A stretch of DNA of 60,454 bases from NCBI GenBank assembly GCA_036500145.1, contig DASYCO010000024.1, positions 1 through 60,454 of the forward strand, written 5' to 3'. Made by a program: the position numbers and the translations under genes. The stretch is from CAMAVH01 sp036500145. GTDB taxonomy: Bacteria > Pseudomonadota > Alphaproteobacteria > SMXQ01. This document shows positions 52,225 to 60,454 of the stretch, piece by piece. Positions within the stretch are counted from its first letter, which is position 1; the number at the start of each line of letters is the position of its first letter. Under the pieces are notes generated by a model. It was not told the origin of the DNA. It did no database searches and worked only from the letters and a program-made list of their open reading frames with translations.

Positions 52225-53253
52225 ATGTTTCCCGTTGTTCGCATCTTGTTTCTCATCGCAGGCCTGTCGCTGTCGGCCTGCGCGCCACGCTTCGTCCCGG
52301 CAGGCCCACCGGTGACCGCCCCCGCGCTCGACCTCGCCGCCGACGCGCCGGCCCTGGTGACGGCCGACGGCCTGCGCCTGCCCCTGCGCAGCTGGCAGCC
52401 TTCCAGCCCTGCGAACGGCGGCGCGCCCAAGGCCATGATCCTGGCGTTGCACGGCTTCAACGACTACTCCAACGCCTTCGAGGACGCCGGCGCCTTCTGG
52501 GCGGCACGCGGCATCGCCACCTACGCCTACGACCAGCGCGGCTTCGGCGCCGCCGCCGACACGGGCCGCTGGGCCGGCCTGCCCGCCTATGTCGACGACC
52601 TGCGCACGGCGGCGGCGCTGCTGCGCGCGCGCCATCCCGGCGTGCCGCTGTTCATCCTCGGCGAGAGCATGGGTGGCGCCATCGTCATGTCGGCGATGAC
52701 GAACGACGATCCGCCGACGGCGGACGGCGTCATCCTGGTCGCTCCCGCCGTGTGGGACCGCAGCCACATGCCGTTCTACCAGACCGTGCCGCTGTGGCTG
52801 GCGACGCACACGGTGCCCTGGATGCGCCTGAGCGCGTCGGGCCTCGACATCCTGCCCTCCGACAACATCGACATGCTGCGCAAGCTGTCGGCCGACCCGC
52901 TCGTCATCAAGTCGACGCGCATCGACACCATCGGCGGCCTCGTCGACCTGATGGACACCGCCTTCGATGCGGCCGCCAAGCTCGGCGTGCCGAGCCTGGT
53001 GCTCTACGGCAACCGCGACGAGGTGGTGCCGAAGGAGCCGACGCTCGACATGATGGCGAAGCTGCCGCGCACCGGCGGCCATACGGTCGCGATCTACAGC
53101 CACGGCTATCACATGCTGCTGCGCGACCTGCAGGGCGAAGCCGTGATGGCCGACATCCTGTCATGGATCGCAGCACCCGCCGGCGGTCTGCCCTCCGGCG
53201 CCGACGCTGCGGCGAGCCGCGAGCTGACGAGCGCGCCCGCCAAGGCGCGTTAA
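52225..53253 (+). CDS. Lipoprotein alpha/beta hydrolase (lysophospholipase-like)
   Basis: The 342-residue protein has a lipoprotein signal with lipobox LSAC (C19, in MFPVVRILFLIAGLSLSACA) and a serine hydrolase domain of the Hydrolase_4 family: ALHGFNDYSN (oxyanion), nucleophile S148 in FILGESMGGAI and a late histidine in AIYSHGYHMLLRD. Monoacylglycerol lipase or lysophospholipase activity at the inner leaflet of the outer membrane is plausible, but the substrate is unknown. The ATG at 52225 has GCAGG ahead of it. Confidence 0.87.
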   Translation: MFPVVRILFLIAGLSLSACAPRFVPAGPPVTAPALDLAADAPALVTADGLRLPLRSWQPSSPANGGAPKAMILALHGFNDYSNAFEDAGAFWAARGIATYAYDQRGFGAAADTGRWAGLPAYVDDLRTAAALLRARHPGVPLFILGESMGGAIVMSAMTNDDPPTADGVILVAPAVWDRSHMPFYQTVPLWLATHTVPWMRLSASGLDILPSDNIDMLRKLSADPLVIKSTRIDTIGGLVDLMDTAFDAAAKLGVPSLVLYGNRDEVVPKEPTLDMMAKLPRTGGHTVAIYSHGYHMLLRDLQGEAVMADILSWIAAPAGGLPSGADAAASRELTSAPAKAR

Positions 53254-53446
53254 CGCTCATCTCCGCGCAACGTCCACGGAACTCAGGCGATCTGACAATC
53301 GTTTGATCAGTCGTGACCATAACCGGTCGCTGGGGACTTATCGCATTGCAACATGAGTGGTTACTGGCCGGAGCCTTGCCGCGCGGCCTCGCACGGACCT
53401 AAGCTCAGGAATTGATTCCCCCGCGCGCCCTTACGGAGAACCGCAG

Positions 53447-54436
53447 ATGACCCTGTCCTTCCGCCTGCCCCGCCGCGCCGCCATCGTTGCAACAGCCCTC
53501 GTCGCCCTCGCCGCCGCCGCGCCCTTCGCCGGCGCCGAAGCGCAGCAGATCACCCAGCTCAAGCTCATGGCGCCGGCCGCGCCCGGCGGCGGCTGGGATT
53601 CGACGGCGCGCCAGATGCAGGCGGCCCTCACCCAGGCCGGCATCGTGAAGAACGTGCAGGTCGCCAACGTCACCGGCGCCGGCGGCACCATCGGCCTGGC
53701 GTCGCTCGTCAACAACATGAAGGGCGACGGCAACCAGCTGATGGTCAACGGCCTCGTCATGGTCGGCGCCATCCTGACCAACAAGTCGGCGGTGACGCTG
53801 GCGCAGACCACGCCCATCGCGCGCCTGACCGGCGAGTATGAAGTGGTCGTCGTGCCCGCCGCCTCGCCGATCAAGACGATGAAAGAGCTCGCCGACAAGA
53901 TCAAGGCGAACCCCGGCGCGGTCGCCATCGCCGGCGGCTCGGCCGGCGGCACCGACCACATCCTCGCCGGCCTGATCGCCAAGGACGTCGGCGCCGACCC
54001 GAGCAAGATCAACTACATCCCCTTCTCCGGCGGCGGCGAAGCCCTCGCCGCCATCATGGGCAACCATGTGGCGGCAGGCATCAGCGGCTACGGCGAGTTC
54101 TCCGGCCCGATCAAGGCCGGCCGCCTGCGCGTGCTCGCCATCTCGTCCGACAAGCGCGTGCCCGGCCTCGACATCCCGACCCTGAAGGAAGGCGGCGTGA
54201 ACATCGAGTTGGCCAACTGGCGCTCGGTCGTCGCCCCGCCGGGCCTGAGTGCCGCGCAGACCGCCGCCCTGATCGACGTCGTCGACAAGATGGTCAAGAC
54301 GCCGCAGTGGAAGGCCATCCTCGAGAAGAACGACTGGACCGACCTCTACATGCCGGGCGACCAGTTCGCCGCCTACATGAAGGCCGAGGACGCCCGCACC
54401 ACCGACATCCTCAAGACCATCGGCCTGGCGAAGTAA
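53447..54436 (+). CDS. tctC: Tripartite tricarboxylate transporter substrate-binding protein TctC
   Basis: The 329-residue protein starts with a signal peptide (to about residue 33, AAPFAGAEAQQ) and has the TctC/Bug family pattern (LKLMAPAAPGGGWDSTARQMQ, NVTGAGGTIGLASLVN, GGSAGGTDHILAGLIAKDVG, YIPFSGGGEALAAIMGNHV). TctC binds citrate or other carboxylates and delivers them to TctAB. The ATG at 53447 has CGGAGAA upstream. A long hairpin (54447-54480) follows before tctB. Confidence 0.93.
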   Translation: MTLSFRLPRRAAIVATALVALAAAAPFAGAEAQQITQLKLMAPAAPGGGWDSTARQMQAALTQAGIVKNVQVANVTGAGGTIGLASLVNNMKGDGNQLMVNGLVMVGAILTNKSAVTLAQTTPIARLTGEYEVVVVPAASPIKTMKELADKIKANPGAVAIAGGSAGGTDHILAGLIAKDVGADPSKINYIPFSGGGEALAAIMGNHVAAGISGYGEFSGPIKAGRLRVLAISSDKRVPGLDIPTLKEGGVNIELANWRSVVAPPGLSAAQTAALIDVVDKMVKTPQWKAILEKNDWTDLYMPGDQFAAYMKAEDARTTDILKTIGLAK

Positions 54437-54446
54437 AGACCTGACA

Positions 54447-54480
54447 GGCGGCGGTCCGGCCATCGGGCCGGATCGCCGCC
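54447..54480 (+). other. Intercistronic hairpin between tctC and tctB
   Basis: GGCGGCGGTCCGGCC (54447-54461) and GGCCGGATCGCCGCC (54466-54480) form a 15-bp stem with one G-U pair and an ATCG loop. No T-run follows. Such hairpins after binding-protein genes can protect the upstream message from 3' exonucleases or reduce read-through, giving more binding protein than permease. That effect is inferred here. Confidence 0.7.
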
Positions 54481-54542
54481 GCACAGAGCAACGTCACCGC
54501 GTTTCCGTCATCGCGTCACGCCTGCAACAACGGTCCGGTCAC

Positions 54543-55024
54543 ATGCGTCATCGCTTCCTTCGCGGCGAGGTTCTCCTCGCCCTCGGCGTCATCGCCCTCG
54601 GGTTTCTCTTCATCGCCGGCACGATGGCCATTCCGGTCTCGACCAGCGGCTATTCCCGGGTCGGCCCCGCCGACTTTCCCTGGGGCGTGTCCATCGCGCT
54701 CCTGGTGATCGGCGGCTTCCTGCTGCGCGAGGCCTTGTCCGGCAAGTGGGTCGGCGAAGGGTCGCAGCCCGACGCGCCGCCCTTCGTCCTCGGCCCCTTC
54801 CTCTGGATCAGCCTCGGGCTGATCCAGAACCTGCTGCTGATGGAGCCGGCCGGCTTCGTCGTCGCCTCGGCGGCGCTGTTCGTCTGCACCGCCTACGGCT
54901 TCGGCGCCCGCAACTGGATCGTCACGGCGCTCATCGCCGTCGTGCTGTCGCTCGTCACCTATCTCGGCTTCAGCTACGGCCTCGACGTCGGCCTGCCGCC
55001 CGGCCTCCTGCAGGGGATCGTCTG

Positions 55025-55025
<1 letters not shown>
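54543..55025 (+). CDS. tctB: Tripartite tricarboxylate transporter small membrane subunit TctB
   Basis: The 160-residue protein has about four transmembrane helices (FLRGEVLLALGVIALGFLFI, VSIALLVIGGFLLREAL, FLWISLGLIQNLLLMEPAGF, LIAVVLSLVTYLGFSYGLDV), the length and layout of TctB. It lies between tctC and tctA and ends in TGATG, so the tctA start overlaps the stop by one base. Confidence 0.92.
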
Positions 55026-56527
<1,502 letters not shown>

Positions 56528-56550
56528 CCGACTGAGCCTGCAAAGCAAGA

Positions 56551-56580
56551 CGGGCGCATCCGACGATGCGCCCGTTTTCG
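56551..56580 (+). terminator. Intrinsic terminator of tctCBA
   Basis: CGGGCGCATC (56551-56560) pairs perfectly with GATGCGCCCG (56565-56574) around CGAC, followed by TTTTCGTTT. It begins 23 bases after the tctA stop. Confidence 0.92.
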
Positions 56581-56597
56581 TTTCCGCTTCAAGAACC

Positions 56598-56683
56598 GTC
56601 ACCCTCTGACTTGATCCGAGGGTCCATCCATCGACCGAACAAACGTCGACATGGATCCTCGGGTCGCGCCCGAGGATGACGAT
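56598..56683. repeat. Pair of palindromic repeat units in inverted orientation
   Basis: GTCACCCTCTGACTTGATCC with GAGGGTCCAT (56598-56627) and ATGGATCCTCGGG with CGCCCGAGGATGAC (56651-56680) are divergent copies of the common alphaproteobacterial palindromic unit that reads MDPRV-KPEDD when translated. The two copies are inverted relative to each other and separated by about 23 bases. They fill the gap between two convergent genes after the tctA terminator. Confidence 0.75.
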
Positions 56684-56691
56684 GGCAGAAG

Positions 56692-57705
56692 CTAGCTCAA
56701 GTCCGGCAGGCAGCGCACCGCGTGCTCGCGCTTGGTGCCTGCGCCCTTGGCGACGGCGCGCCTGTAGATCTCCATGGCCGCCGCCACGTCGCCGAGGCCG
56801 AGGCCCATGAACTTGTAGAGCGTCATGTCGGTGCCGGCCGGACGGGCGACCTTGCCGCCTGCCGCCTTGACGATCTCGGAGAGCTGCTTGACCGCGCCCC
56901 AGCCGGGACCGATGCCCTGCGCGAAGGCGTCGTTCAGCTCGCGGGCGTTCTCCTGGCACTGCTCGATGTTGTCGACGACGATCATCGAAGCGCGGCCCAC
57001 CACGTCGGGCGCGATTTCGGCGAAGGCCGGGATGATGGCGCCGCCCGCCGTCACATGCACGCCCTTGGCGAGCATCCCGGCGTGCAGGAACGGCTCCTTG
57101 GCGCGCGTGAAGGTGGCGACCATCGGCGCGTCCTTCACGCAGTCTTCCAGCGAGCCGGCGTTCACCACCTCGAAGGGGAACTGCGACTTCACCAGCTCGA
57201 CGAAGGCGGCGCGGTTGGCCGCCGTCGGCGAGAAGACGCGCAGGCGCTTCAAGGGCCGCACCACATGGACGGCGGCGACCTGAGTGATCGACTGCTTGCC
57301 AGTGCCGACGATGGCCATGTCATCGGCCCCTTCGGGGGCGAGGTACTTGGTCGCGACCGAAGCGAGCGCCGCGGTGCGCATCTGCCCCAGCGCGATCGAT
57401 TCGAAGATCGCCTTGACCTTACCGTTGGCGGCGTCGAGCAGGATGGTGAGCGGCTCCGACGAGCCGCCGACGTTGCTCCACAGCTTGCCGCCGACCAAGC
57501 CTTCGGAGACGAACTGCGCGCCGGTGACGTTGACCGAGCCGCCGGCCCAGACCGTCTGCGCCTTGTACATGTTCTTGGCCTTGCCCTCGGCCTCCAGGAT
57601 CAGCGCGCGCTCGAGCGCCGCGACGACGCCGGAGAGGTTGATGAGCGAGGTGACGTCCTTCTCGGTGAGCCAGAGGAAGGGCGGCAGCGGCGCGGCGTCG
57701 GCCAT
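56692..57705 (-). CDS. Ornithine cyclodeaminase / mu-crystallin family protein
   Basis: The 337-residue NAD(P)-dependent protein has the family layout: a substrate region (FLWLTEKDVTSLINLSGVVA, GGKLWSN), a Rossmann domain with MAIVGTGKQSITQVAAVHVVRPLKRLRVFS, and VTAGGAIIPAFAEIAPDV. Family members act as ornithine cyclodeaminase, alanine dehydrogenase, or ketimine or opine-type reductases, so the reaction is open. I start at the ATG at 57705 (GGAG ahead); an upstream ATG at 57735 is possible. It is divergent from the monooxygenase gene at 57905. Confidence 0.82.
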   Translation of the reverse strand: MADAAPLPPFLWLTEKDVTSLINLSGVVAALERALILEAEGKAKNMYKAQTVWAGGSVNVTGAQFVSEGLVGGKLWSNVGGSSEPLTILLDAANGKVKAIFESIALGQMRTAALASVATKYLAPEGADDMAIVGTGKQSITQVAAVHVVRPLKRLRVFSPTAANRAAFVELVKSQFPFEVVNAGSLEDCVKDAPMVATFTRAKEPFLHAGMLAKGVHVTAGGAIIPAFAEIAPDVVGRASMIVVDNIEQCQENARELNDAFAQGIGPGWGAVKQLSEIVKAAGGKVARPAGTDMTLYKFMGLGLGDVAAAMEIYRRAVAKGAGTKREHAVRCLPDLS

Positions 57706-57779
57706 GGCGGAATCTCCGGTAGGGAAACGGCGCATGCGGAACCTGCGCGATGCGATACCGGCTGAGATAGCCCCCTAGC

Positions 57780-57813
57780 CTTGCTATGGCAAGTGCGCTG
57801 GCCATGGCAAGTG
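57780..57813. promoter_or_regulatory. Small repeats in the divergent promoter region
   Basis: CTTGC-TATG-GCAAG (57780-57793) is a perfect 5-bp inverted repeat, and ATGGCAAGTG occurs at 57785-57794 and again at 57804-57813. They lie midway between two divergent genes and could be operator half-sites. No regulator gene is adjacent. Confidence 0.3.
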
Positions 57814-57904
57814 GCAGGCCCTGGCAACCCCATCCCGCCCCGGCCCAGGGGAGGACCGCAGGCGGCCGATCTGCTATCCTGGAAGCCTCATCAGGAGGTG
57901 CGCC

Positions 57905-58249
57905 ATGTACATCGCCATGAATCGTTTTCGCATCGTCAAAGGCCAGGAAGCCGAGTTCGAGCGCATCTGGAAGGAGCGCGACAGCCATCTCGGCGGCGTG
58001 CCCGGCTTCGTCGAATTCCACCTGCTGCGCGGCCCGGCGGCCGAGGACCACACGGTCTACCTGTCACATACGATCTGGGAGAGCGGCGCCGCCTTCGAGG
58101 CCTGGACGCGCTCCGAGGCCTTCCGCCTCGCCCACGCCAACGCCGGCAAGACGCGGGAAGGCATCTACCAGGGGCCGCCGCGTTTCGAGGGATTCGAGGC
58201 GGTGCAGGTCAAGACCCGCGCCGACCTGGCCCGGCCGGTTCAGCCCTGA
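57905..58249 (+). CDS. IsdG-like heme-degrading monooxygenase (ABM fold)
   Basis: The 114-residue protein is a ferredoxin-like ABM-domain dimer former. It carries the catalytic set of IsdG-type heme oxygenases: N6 in MYIAMNRFRI, W58 in HTIWESGAAFEAW and H77 in SEAFRLAHANAG, where staphylococcal IsdI has ENRLQL, TIWESEDSF and VFKEAH. These enzymes open heme to release iron. GGAGG stands 7 bases before the ATG. The alternative is a quinol monooxygenase, which usually lacks this full triad. Confidence 0.8.
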   Translation: MYIAMNRFRIVKGQEAEFERIWKERDSHLGGVPGFVEFHLLRGPAAEDHTVYLSHTIWESGAAFEAWTRSEAFRLAHANAGKTREGIYQGPPRFEGFEAVQVKTRADLARPVQP

Positions 58250-58414
58250 AGCCCGCCGGAACGGCCGGAAAACGCGCCCCGGCGCGGCGCCGGGCCGAAA
58301 ATGCCGCTCCATGGACTTGGCCGGGGCTTTCCCCTAAAGTGCCGCCCGCGCCGCCCCCGATGCAACGTCGGAGCCGGGACATCCCGGCGGCAGCGCACCG
58401 CGGTCACGCGGCGA

Positions 58415-58491
<77 letters not shown>

Positions 58492-58623
58492 GCTTCCTCA
58501 ATCGAGAACCCAGACGCGGCGGACGGAGCTTTGCGCGAGGCCCATTCCCTTGTCGCAGCCGACTTCAGGTTTGATAAGCTGCGCCCGTCGAGCGGGCCGG
58601 GGGCGCCCGAGTTTGGAGACGCG

Positions 58624-59388
58624 ATGGTAAAGGCGCTGAACCGTTCCTTGGATTCCTCGGTGGAGGACAGGCTATTCGCGGACCTGCAGCGCGAAGGCGT
58701 CGCCTGCCTGGAAGATGCGGTCACGCCCGAATATCTGCAGCTCTGCCGGGCTCGCGTGGAAGAGCTGCTGCGGGAAAAGGGCGAGCGCTACTTCACCATC
58801 ATCCAGCCGTGGAAGGAAAACCCCTCCTTTCCCTTCGAGCTGCTGGCGACCGATCCCGCTTTCCTCGCCTTGATGCGCAACCTGTCGGTCCGCGGCCATT
58901 CGCCGGACTCCGTCGCGGGCCAGGAACTCTACAACGTGCTCCGCGTGATCGCCGGCCAGGATTCCGGCACCCGCGCCTTCGAGTTTCACTACGACGCGAC
59001 CGTGGTGACCATCCTGATGCCGCTCTTCATTCCGGGCGGCGAGCCGAACAAGTCGGGCGACCTCGTCGCCTTGCCGCTGCACCGCGGATACCGCAGGTTC
59101 GCGCTGCTGAACGTCATCGAGAAGGTCCTGCTCCAGAACCCCATCGCCTACCGGCTGTATGGCCGCCGCTTCGGCAAGGGCGACCGCAACGTCGTCAAGC
59201 TGAAGTCGGGCAACCTCTACTTCTTCTGGGGCTACCGCACCTTGCATGGGAACCTGCCCTGCGAGCCCAACCGGCGGCGCGCGACCCTGCTGTTCCACTA
59301 CGGCGACCCGCATCGCAGCAGCCTGCTGACGAAGGGCATCCTGAGGCTGCGCCGGCTGCGCGAGCAGATCCGCCTCGGGGCCCGTTGA
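58624..59388 (+). CDS. 2-oxoglutarate/Fe(II)-dependent oxygenase-like protein
   Basis: The 254-residue protein has the jelly-roll dioxygenase metal motif: H122-x-D124 in FEFHYDATVVTILM and a distal H208 in GYRTLHGNLPCEPN, with Arg residues (217-219) in place to hold 2-oxoglutarate. PLFIPGGEPNKSGDLVALPL lies between. The substrate is unknown; phytanoyl-CoA- or prolyl-type enzymes are related in fold. GGAGACGCG precedes the ATG; an open frame extends back over the tRNA and is not coding there. It overlaps the aldo/keto reductase by one base, so the two are probably one functional unit. Confidence 0.72.
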   Translation: MVKALNRSLDSSVEDRLFADLQREGVACLEDAVTPEYLQLCRARVEELLREKGERYFTIIQPWKENPSFPFELLATDPAFLALMRNLSVRGHSPDSVAGQELYNVLRVIAGQDSGTRAFEFHYDATVVTILMPLFIPGGEPNKSGDLVALPLHRGYRRFALLNVIEKVLLQNPIAYRLYGRRFGKGDRNVVKLKSGNLYFFWGYRTLHGNLPCEPNRRRATLLFHYGDPHRSSLLTKGILRLRRLREQIRLGAR

Positions 59389-60314
59389 TGGCCCCGTTAG
59401 TAGCTGGCGCGACAAGGCGCAGCCTGCCCGACGGCAAGGCCATTTCCGCCTTGGGATTCGGCTGCTCGTCCCTCTGGGCCAAGCCCAGCTTCGACGCCGA
59501 AGAGGCCCAGGCCATCCTCGAAACGGCGGAGCGCGCCGGCATCAATCATTTCGACACTGGCCCCAGCTATGGCGACGGCGAACGACGCCTCGGCCGTTTC
59601 CTCCAGGCGCGGGACCTGTCGCGCCTCGTCGTCTCGACCAAGGTCGGCACCCATCCGCTGCCGGACGGCGGCATGAGCCGGTCCTTCGATCCGGGGGACA
59701 TCCGTCGCAGCTTCGACGAGAGCCTGCGACGCCTGGGCGTCGACCGTGTCGACATCCTCTATCTGCATGGGCCGTCGGCGGCCGACCTCTCGCTCCCCGT
59801 CCTGCAGTTCTTCGACGAAGAGAAGCGACGCGGCCGCATCGCCTACAGCGGCGTGAATTCCTTCGACCCCGCCGTCCTGGAAGCGACGCTTGCGACGCCC
59901 ATCGACGCCGTCATGCTGCAGTACAGCGCCGTCGACCTGCGCTGCGAGCCGCTCATCGAACGGCTCCATGGCCGCGGAAAGACCGTCATCGCCGGCACCA
60001 TCCTCGGCCAGAGCGTCTACGACCTCCGCACGTTCCTTCCCACCAGCGCGAAAGCGCTGTGGTACCTGGCGCGCGCTCTGAAGAACGACCCGCTGTTCGC
60101 GCTCAAGGGACGGCGCTTCGCGCAGCGGGCGGCGAAGCTCGCCCTGCCGCCGCAGGACGCGGCCATCCGCTTCGCCGTGAATCATCCGCTGCTGACAAGC
60201 TGCCTGTTCGGCACGACCCGCGCCGCCCATGTGACGGCGAACATGGCCGCCGCCGGACAGCCAATGACGCTGCGCGAGAGAGACTTTCTGGTCGGGCGCA
60301 TTCCCAATCCCTGA
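59388..60314 (+). CDS. Aldo/keto reductase
   Basis: The 308-residue NADPH-dependent TIM barrel has the four catalytic residues D56 (GINHFDTGPSYG), Y61, K85 (VVSTKVGTH) and H127 (DILYLHGPS). GERRLGRFLQARD and MLQYSAVDLRCEPL are further family features. The family reduces aldehydes and ketones; the galactose-dehydrogenase-like and pyridoxal-type branches share this SALGFGCSSLW start. The ATG overlaps the stop of the oxygenase (TGATG). The hairpin at 60320 ends the pair. Confidence 0.85.
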   Translation: MAPLVAGATRRSLPDGKAISALGFGCSSLWAKPSFDAEEAQAILETAERAGINHFDTGPSYGDGERRLGRFLQARDLSRLVVSTKVGTHPLPDGGMSRSFDPGDIRRSFDESLRRLGVDRVDILYLHGPSAADLSLPVLQFFDEEKRRGRIAYSGVNSFDPAVLEATLATPIDAVMLQYSAVDLRCEPLIERLHGRGKTVIAGTILGQSVYDLRTFLPTSAKALWYLARALKNDPLFALKGRRFAQRAAKLALPPQDAAIRFAVNHPLLTSCLFGTTRAAHVTANMAAAGQPMTLRERDFLVGRIPNP

Positions 60315-60319
60315 ACGAA

Positions 60320-60352
60320 AACGGCGGCACCCTGGGGTGCCGCCGTTCTTGC
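60320..60352. terminator. Hairpin terminator between aldo/keto reductase and hydrolase
   Basis: AACGGCGGCACC (60320-60331) and GGTGCCGCCGTT (60336-60347) pair perfectly around CTGG. CTTGC follows on the plus side and GTTTTCG on the minus side, so it can serve both convergent genes and is stronger for the minus strand. Confidence 0.85.
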
Positions 60353-60379
60353 AGGCGCGGTTCGCTGGGAGCGTCGGGG

Positions 60380-60454
60380 TTAGCCGATGTTCTTGGCGAG
60401 GAAGTCGATGGTGCGCTGGCGGGCGAGCTTGGCCGAGGCCTCGTGGTAGCTGCC
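60380..60454 (-). CDS. Dienelactone hydrolase family protein, C-terminal end (partial)
   Basis: The minus strand reads in from the right edge for 24 codons (SYHEASAKLARQRTIDFLAK and NIG) to a TAA at 60382-60380. The Y-x-E-A-x-A-K-L-A-x-x-R-T-(L/I)-x-F-(F/L) pattern is the usual C-terminal helix of dienelactone hydrolase-like proteins. The catalytic part is outside the window, so the call is provisional. Confidence 0.6.
   Translation of the reverse strand, partial: GSYHEASAKLARQRTIDFLAKNIG

Overview
This 60 kb window is a GC-rich, gene-dense chromosomal segment of an alphaproteobacterium. The indicators are a ChvG/ChvI two-component pair followed by a short HPr kinase, a TIGR02300 acidic zinc-ribbon protein, a DUF1150 gene beside hsp20, AddAB rather than RecBCD, a CP4-like EPSP synthase, and a DivL-type kinase with tyrosine in place of the phospho-acceptor histidine. 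The overall order resembles Rhodospirillales-like or deep-branching alphaproteobacteria, but I cannot assign a genus. I saw no insertion sequence, prophage, rRNA operon or CRISPR array. Long reading frames antisense to real genes are common here and are high-GC artefacts.

Layout. 1-6.7 kb: the end of rnd, then an LPS-assembly and nitrogen-regulation run, kdsD-lptC-lptA-lptB-rpoN-hpf-ptsN. 6.7-9.1 kb: a stress segment with DUF1150 and hsp20 on the minus strand, divergent from a DegP-like protease without a signal peptide. 9.2-13.3 kb: an accessory catabolic patch of two tandem paralogous periplasmic binding proteins without a permease and a Rieske oxygenase, closed by a strong hairpin and tRNA-Ala(GGC). 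13.5-26.0 kb: housekeeping genes (TIGR02300 protein, aroA-cmk-rpsA, sppA-ihfB-lapA, pyrF-trpF-trpB-trpA-accD-folC).

26.0-40.7 kb: trxA with a clear sigma-70 type promoter, then tsaE-amgK-murU-addB-addA, five minus-strand genes joined by 4-base start/stop overlaps. They link tRNA t6A synthesis, peptidoglycan sugar recycling and double-strand break repair. A divergent ferredoxin/flavodoxin-NADP reductase, the DivL-like kinase and ahcY follow. 40.8-46.0 kb: chvI-chvG-hprK-rapZ-EIIA(Man)-HPr, an envelope-sensing and regulatory-PTS cluster, again overlap-coupled from chvG to ptsH. 46.0-51.0 kb: a nickel/cobalt permease of the UreH/NiCoT type preceded by a palindrome whose half-sites match the NikR operator, an unknown two-helix membrane protein, polA and a small zinc-finger protein.

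51.1-60.4 kb: an ABC ATPase without a partner permease, a lipoprotein hydrolase, a complete tctCBA tricarboxylate transporter, a palindromic repeat pair, an ornithine-cyclodeaminase-family gene, an IsdG-like heme-degrading monooxygenase, tRNA-Arg(CCG), a coupled 2-oxoglutarate oxygenase/aldo-keto reductase pair, and the end of a dienelactone-hydrolase-like gene.

Most of the window is core genome. The leads most worth following are the NikR-like operator, the Tyr-for-His kinase, the orphan binding-protein/Rieske patch, the oxygenase/reductase pair behind tRNA-Arg, and the HPF without a dimerisation domain. I did not find an unmistakably new multi-gene system.
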